64,000 bases of DNA from contig NZ_JBGTYM010000001.1 of NCBI RefSeq assembly GCF_044142105.1, positions 372,001 to 436,000 on the forward strand. Reading direction: 5' to 3'. Positions 60,294 to 64,000 of this stretch are shown piece after piece. How positions within the stretch are numbered: the first letter of the stretch is position 1; every line of letters starts with the position of its first letter. The notes beneath the pieces were generated by a model. It had not been told where the DNA came from and did no database searches. It saw only the letters and a program-made list of their open reading frames with translations. Origin of the DNA: Pseudogemmobacter sp044142105. Its GTDB lineage: Bacteria; Pseudomonadota; Alphaproteobacteria; Rhodobacterales; Rhodobacteraceae. A program made the position numbers and the translations under genes.

Positions 60294-61664
60294 ATGACCA
60301 AGGGCTGGACCAAGACCGACTGGCGCGCGAAACCGCGCATCCAGATGCCCGATTATCCCGATGCCGGCGCCCTGGCGCAGGCCGAGGCGCAGCTGTCGAA
60401 ATATCCGCCGCTGGTCTTTGCCGGCGAGGCGCGCAAGCTGAAGAAGCAATTGGCGCTCGCGGCCGAGGGCAAGGCCTTTCTTCTCCAGGGCGGTGACTGC
60501 GCCGAAAGCTTCGCCGAATTCTCGGCCGACAATATCCGCGACACGTTCCGTGTCATGCTGCAAATGGCGGTCGTCTTGACCTTTGCGGCGAAGGTGCCGG
60601 TCATCAAGGTCGGCCGCATGGCCGGGCAATTCGCCAAGCCGCGCTCTGCCCCGACCGAGATGATCAATGGCGTCGAGCTGGCCTCCTACAAGGGCGATAT
60701 CATCAACGGCTTCGAAGCCACCCGCGAAGCGCGCACCCCCGATCCGGCACGGATGCTGCAGGCCTATACCCAGGCCGCCGCCAGCCTGAACCTGCTGCGC
60801 GCCTTCAGCACGGGCGGCTTCGCCGATATCCACCGGGTCCACGCCTGGACGCTGGGCTTTGCCGAACATGACAAGGCCGAACGCTATCGCGAGCTGTCGA
60901 ACCGCATTTCCGACGCGCTCGACTTCATGAATGCCGCCGGGGTCTCGTCGGTCACCGCGCCGGAACTGGCCAGCGTGGAGTTCTACACCAGCCACGAGGC
61001 GCTGCTTCTGGAATACGAAGAGGCGCTGTGCCGGATCGACTCGATCACTGGCCAGCCCGTGGCGGGCTCGGGCCATATGATCTGGATCGGTGACCGCACC
61101 CGTCAGCCCGATGGCGCCCATGTCGAGTTTTGCCGGGGCGTGCTGAACCCCATCGGCCTGAAATGCGGCCCGACCACCACGGCCGAGGATCTCAAGATCC
61201 TGATGGCCAAGCTGAACCCGGAAAACGAGCCGGGCCGCCTGACCCTGATCGCGCGCTTCGGTGCGGGCAAGGTCGGCGATCACCTGCCGCGGCTGATCCG
61301 CACCGTGCAGGAAGAGGGGGCCAAGGTCGTCTGGTCCTGCGACCCGATGCATGGCAATACGATCAAGTCCTCGACCGGCTACAAGACGCGTCCCTTCGAC
61401 TCGGTCCTGCGCGAAGTGCGCGAATTCTTCGCCGTGCATCAGGCCGAAGGCACCGTGCCCGCAGGTGTGCATTTCGAAATGACCGGCAAGGATGTGACCG
61501 AATGCACCGGCGGGTTGCGGGCCGTGACGGATGAGGATCTGTCGGATCGCTACCACACCGCTTGCGACCCGCGTCTGAATGCGTCGCAATCGCTGGAACT
61601 GGCTTTCCTGGTCGCCGAAGAGCTGACCCGCCAGCGCGACAGCGCCCGTCGCGTCGCCCTCTAA
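60294..61664 (+). CDS. aroG: Class II 3-deoxy-D-arabino-heptulosonate 7-phosphate synthase
   Basis: A 456-aa enzyme joining phosphoenolpyruvate and erythrose-4-phosphate at the start of aromatic amino acid synthesis. Class II hallmarks are FAGEARKLKKQLA, FLLQGGDCAESFAEF with a metal-ligand Cys, GRMAGQFAKPRS, CSGPTT-type GLKCGPTTTAEDL, WSCDPMHGN and VTECTGG. ATG 60294 follows TTGGAGG by five bases. It is divergent from the regulator gene. Confidence 0.95.
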   Translation: MTKGWTKTDWRAKPRIQMPDYPDAGALAQAEAQLSKYPPLVFAGEARKLKKQLALAAEGKAFLLQGGDCAESFAEFSADNIRDTFRVMLQMAVVLTFAAKVPVIKVGRMAGQFAKPRSAPTEMINGVELASYKGDIINGFEATREARTPDPARMLQAYTQAAASLNLLRAFSTGGFADIHRVHAWTLGFAEHDKAERYRELSNRISDALDFMNAAGVSSVTAPELASVEFYTSHEALLLEYEEALCRIDSITGQPVAGSGHMIWIGDRTRQPDGAHVEFCRGVLNPIGLKCGPTTTAEDLKILMAKLNPENEPGRLTLIARFGAGKVGDHLPRLIRTVQEEGAKVVWSCDPMHGNTIKSSTGYKTRPFDSVLREVREFFAVHQAEGTVPAGVHFEMTGKDVTECTGGLRAVTDEDLSDRYHTACDPRLNASQSLELAFLVAEELTRQRDSARRVAL

Positions 61665-61686
61665 GCGGGGTCGCTGGAATCAATCA

Positions 61687-61724
61687 ACGCCGCCGCAGCC
61701 CAACAGGGCCGCGGCGGCGTCTTT
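61687..61724. terminator. Terminator between convergent aroG and PAS protein genes
   Basis: ACGCCGCCGC, loop region AGCCCAACAGGGC, CGCGGCGGCGT, followed by CTTTC on the plus strand. A long GC stem ends aroG and may also protect the convergent PAS gene message. Confidence 0.7.
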
Positions 61725-61757
61725 CATTCGGGCGCAGGTTGCGGGCCGTCGGGCGGG

Positions 61758-62429
61758 TCAATCGACGGAATGGACCAGCCGCAGATGGGCACGGCCCTTG
61801 GCGGGATGGGGCGCAAGCGGGGCAGGGTCCTCGGCAAATGCCGGGGCAAGCGGACGGGCCGGGGCCTCGACCTCGCTCCCCGGCAGCACCAGCCGCTCCT
61901 CGATCACCCGCGCAATGTCGAACCGGCGCGGTGCCCGGCCGATCTGGCCCTCGGTCTTCAACACGCCCAGCACCAGATCGCAAATCGGCCCGGTCGAAGT
62001 CAAAGGCAGCAACAAAAGCCGCCCCTCCAGCGCCGGGCGGCCAATGGTCCGCTCCGCCTCGAGATGGAATTCCGCCGCCACCGGCAGGGCGAAGACCCGC
62101 TCGATCACCTGGGCCAGCCGCAGCCGCGCTTCGGGCAGGAAGATGGTCGACAGGGGCAGGCCCTTCATGTCCAGCCCCGCGAGATCGGTCAGGCCCATCC
62201 CGGCGATGCGCAGCCGGATCAGACCGGTGCCGATCTTCTCGGCCACGAAGACATGGTCCAAAGCCATCGCCAGACCGCGCGGATCGACGGCGCGGCGGGG
62301 CGGGATCGTGCCATGCTCGGCCCGCAGCCCTTGCCAATACCCGCGCACCAGCTGCAACTCGCGAAAGGCCCTGGCCCCGGTCGTTGATCCATTGCCCCGG
62401 CCCTTGCCGCCCAGAAACGTCAAAACCAT
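61758..62429 (-). CDS. PAS-domain protein (PAS_5 type)
   Basis: A 223-aa cytosolic protein. The single PAS_5-like domain (about 12-170) shows FRELQLVRGYWQGLRAEHG, PPRRAVDPRGLAMALDHVFVAEKI and IRLRIAGMGLTDLAGLDMKG, a pattern widespread in alphaproteobacteria. The C-terminus is low complexity. Ligand and output are unknown. ATG 62429 gives MVLTFLGGKGRG; the frame upstream is not conserved-looking. Likely transcribed alone. Confidence 0.78.
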   Translation of the reverse strand: MVLTFLGGKGRGNGSTTGARAFRELQLVRGYWQGLRAEHGTIPPRRAVDPRGLAMALDHVFVAEKIGTGLIRLRIAGMGLTDLAGLDMKGLPLSTIFLPEARLRLAQVIERVFALPVAAEFHLEAERTIGRPALEGRLLLLPLTSTGPICDLVLGVLKTEGQIGRAPRRFDIARVIEERLVLPGSEVEAPARPLAPAFAEDPAPLAPHPAKGRAHLRLVHSVD

Positions 62430-62666
62430 CGCTGTCTCTCCCGAGCCGATGCCACCGGTCACACCCCGGTCGTGTTGCCGCGCCCCTCCCGCTCTGCTAG
62501 GTCCGGTCAGACCCCCGACCGGGGCCAGTCGCGCTTGGCGTGGCGGAATTAAGGCGGCGGCAACCTTGATTGCCATGAAATGAACATAATCTGGATCGTT
62601 CGGATTCGGGCGAAAATCTCGACAAATGGTAAATTCCCGCAGCGATAGAAAGCAGAGGCCGATCTG

Positions 62667-63560
62667 ATGACAATTTCGATGACGGGTTTCGCGGCACGCC
62701 GGACCTCTGGTGCCGGGCACGGCTGGCTCTGGGACATCCGCTCGGTCAATGGCAAGGGGCTAGAGCTGCGCTTGCGCGTGCCCGACTGGATCGACGGGCT
62801 CGAGGCCGCGCTGCGGGCCGAACTGCAAAAGGCGCTGGGTCGCGGCAATGTCAGCCTGTCCCTCAAGGCCGCGCGCGAGGGCGCGCCGGTCGACGGCGCG
62901 CGGATCAATCCCGGGGTACTGGCGGGCGTGCTGCGGGCGCTGGCCGAGGTGGAAGAGGCGGCAATGGCGGCGGGCGTGACTTTGGCCCAGCCCACCTCCG
63001 CCGATGTCCTCGCCATGCGCGGGGTGCTGGAACAATCCGCAGCCGAGGAAGATACCGCCCCCCTGCGTGCCGCCATTCTGGCCGATCTTCCGGCCCTTCT
63101 GGCCGAGTTTCACGCCATGCGCGCGGCCGAGGGCAGGGCGTTGCAGACGGTCATCGCTGCACAAATCGACACGATCGCCACGCTCGCCGCCGAGGCCCGC
63201 GCACAGGCCGATGCCCGGCGCGACAAGGCGGCGCAGGGCCTGCGTGACGGCATGGCCCGGCTTCTCGCCAATGGCGACGGGTTCGACGAGACCCGTGTCG
63301 CGCAGGAACTGGCCTTGATGGCGGTCAAGGCCGATGTGACGGAAGAACTGGACCGGCTTGACGCCCATGTCGCGGCCGCGCGCGCCCTTTTGGCCGAAAC
63401 CGCGCCGGTTGGCCGCAAGTTCGATTTCCTGATGCAAGAGTTCCTGCGCGAAGCGAACACGCTTCTGTCCAAGGCAGGCGATCTGGATCTGACCCGGATC
63501 GGGCTTGACCTCAAAACCGTGATCGACCAGATGCGCGAGCAGGTGCAGAACGTGGAATGA
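62667..63560 (+). CDS. YicC/YloC-family endoribonuclease
   Basis: A 297-aa protein: N-terminal MTISMTGFAARRT and WDIRSVNGKGLELRLRVPDWI are the family signature. The C-terminal half has coiled-coil character (VAQELALMAVKADVTEELDRL) and ends FDFLMQEFLREANTLLSKAGDLDL, the DUF1732 signature. YicC-type proteins are reported RNases that act in RNA turnover. Its stop overlaps the gmk start (ATGA), and yicC-gmk is a common order. Confidence 0.9.
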   Translation: MTISMTGFAARRTSGAGHGWLWDIRSVNGKGLELRLRVPDWIDGLEAALRAELQKALGRGNVSLSLKAAREGAPVDGARINPGVLAGVLRALAEVEEAAMAAGVTLAQPTSADVLAMRGVLEQSAAEEDTAPLRAAILADLPALLAEFHAMRAAEGRALQTVIAAQIDTIATLAAEARAQADARRDKAAQGLRDGMARLLANGDGFDETRVAQELALMAVKADVTEELDRLDAHVAAARALLAETAPVGRKFDFLMQEFLREANTLLSKAGDLDLTRIGLDLKTVIDQMREQVQNVE

Positions 63561-64000
63561 CCATGCCGGATATGCCCAGACGCGGCCTTCTTCTGATCCT
63601 CTCCTCGCCCTCGGGCGCGGGCAAATCGACCATGGCGCGGCGGCTGATGGAGTGGGACACGACCATCCGCTTCTCGGTCTCGGCGACGACCCGCAAGCCG
63701 CGCCCCGGCGAGGAACATGGTGTCCATTACTGGTTCCATGACCATGACGGCTTTCGCAGGCTGATCGAGGCCGGGGGGATGCTGGAACATGCCGAGGTTT
63801 TCGGCAATTTCTACGGCAGCCCGCGCGCGCCCGTCGAAAAGGCCATGGCCGAGGGGCGCGACACGCTTTTTGATATCGACTGGCAGGGCGGCCAGCAGAT
63901 CAAGCAGGCGATGCGCGACGATGTGGTCTCGGTCTTCATCCTGCCGCCCTCGATTGCCGAGCTGGAACGGCGGCTGCGGGGCAGGGGCCAGGACAGCGAC
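63557..64000 (+). CDS. gmk: Guanylate kinase, cut by the window edge
   Basis: The N-terminal 148 residues of guanylate kinase, which phosphorylates GMP to GDP. P-loop SSPSGAGKST, SVSATTRKPRPGE and EHGVHYWFHDHDGF (GMP-binding) are clear, with LFDIDWQGGQQIK near the edge. ATG 63557 overlaps the yicC stop; ATG 63563 is an alternative. The 3' part lies beyond the window. Confidence 0.93.
   Translation, partial: MTMPDMPRRGLLLILSSPSGAGKSTMARRLMEWDTTIRFSVSATTRKPRPGEEHGVHYWFHDHDGFRRLIEAGGMLEHAEVFGNFYGSPRAPVEKAMAEGRDTLFDIDWQGGQQIKQAMRDDVVSVFILPPSIAELERRLRGRGQDSD

Overview
The window reads as a chromosomal segment of a GC-rich alphaproteobacterium of the Rhodobacterales (Rhodobacter/Paracoccus type). 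Reasons: a four-subunit sarcosine oxidase operon, a class II DAHP synthase, a PAS_5-type protein, an Atm1-like ABC exporter, the yfgM-bamB-der and yajC-secD-secF-Mth938 orders, and RTX proteins ending in a Hint domain. I see no integrase, transposase, phage gene or CRISPR array. One tRNA is present, tRNA-Leu(CAA).

Layout. 1-5.7 kb: a gene end cut by the window edge, an orphan pstS, dusA, a TSUP permease, and a translationally coupled DUF1289-ruvX-ccmI block. 5.9-11.7 kb: soxB, a small membrane-protein gene with its own strong terminator, then soxD-soxA-soxG. 11.7-15.6 kb: a secreted hypothetical protein, sodB, a LOG-family hydrolase, an anchored LysM protein and an ArsR regulator. 15.7-24.8 kb: Atm1-like exporter, an exported caspase/TPR protein, yfgM-like, bamB and der. 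24.8-37.9 kb: an FkbM/glycosyltransferase fusion, serS, acyltransferase, yajC-secD-secF, xthA, erpA, dgt, dsbB, a zinc metallopeptidase and the tRNA. 37.9-48.2 kb: an 800-base gene-free stretch and three tandem genes for very acidic glycine/aspartate-repeat (RTX) proteins, each with a C-terminal Hint (hedgehog/intein) domain. 48.2-57.2 kb: a MocA-type transferase, a dimethylglycine/sarcosine dehydrogenase-like enzyme and a Liv-type ABC importer with an embedded secreted protein. 57.4-64 kb: a PQQ-type sugar dehydrogenase, DUF805, a GlxA-family regulator, aroG, a PAS protein, yicC and the start of gmk.

Two themes link the genes. First, methylated-glycine catabolism: soxBDAG, the dimethylglycine dehydrogenase-like gene and the GlxA-family regulator sit in three places. 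The last two share an upstream dyad GCGAC-N7-GTCGY, and soxB has a half-site of it. Second, the RTX-Hint cassette: all three proteins share an NPENG-containing linker and a Hint domain beginning at a cysteine. The middle protein carries extra decayed linkers, as if built from several older units, and the third contains a 270-bp near-identical tandem duplication. No type I secretion genes lie in the window.

All calls are from reading the sequence; no database search was run.
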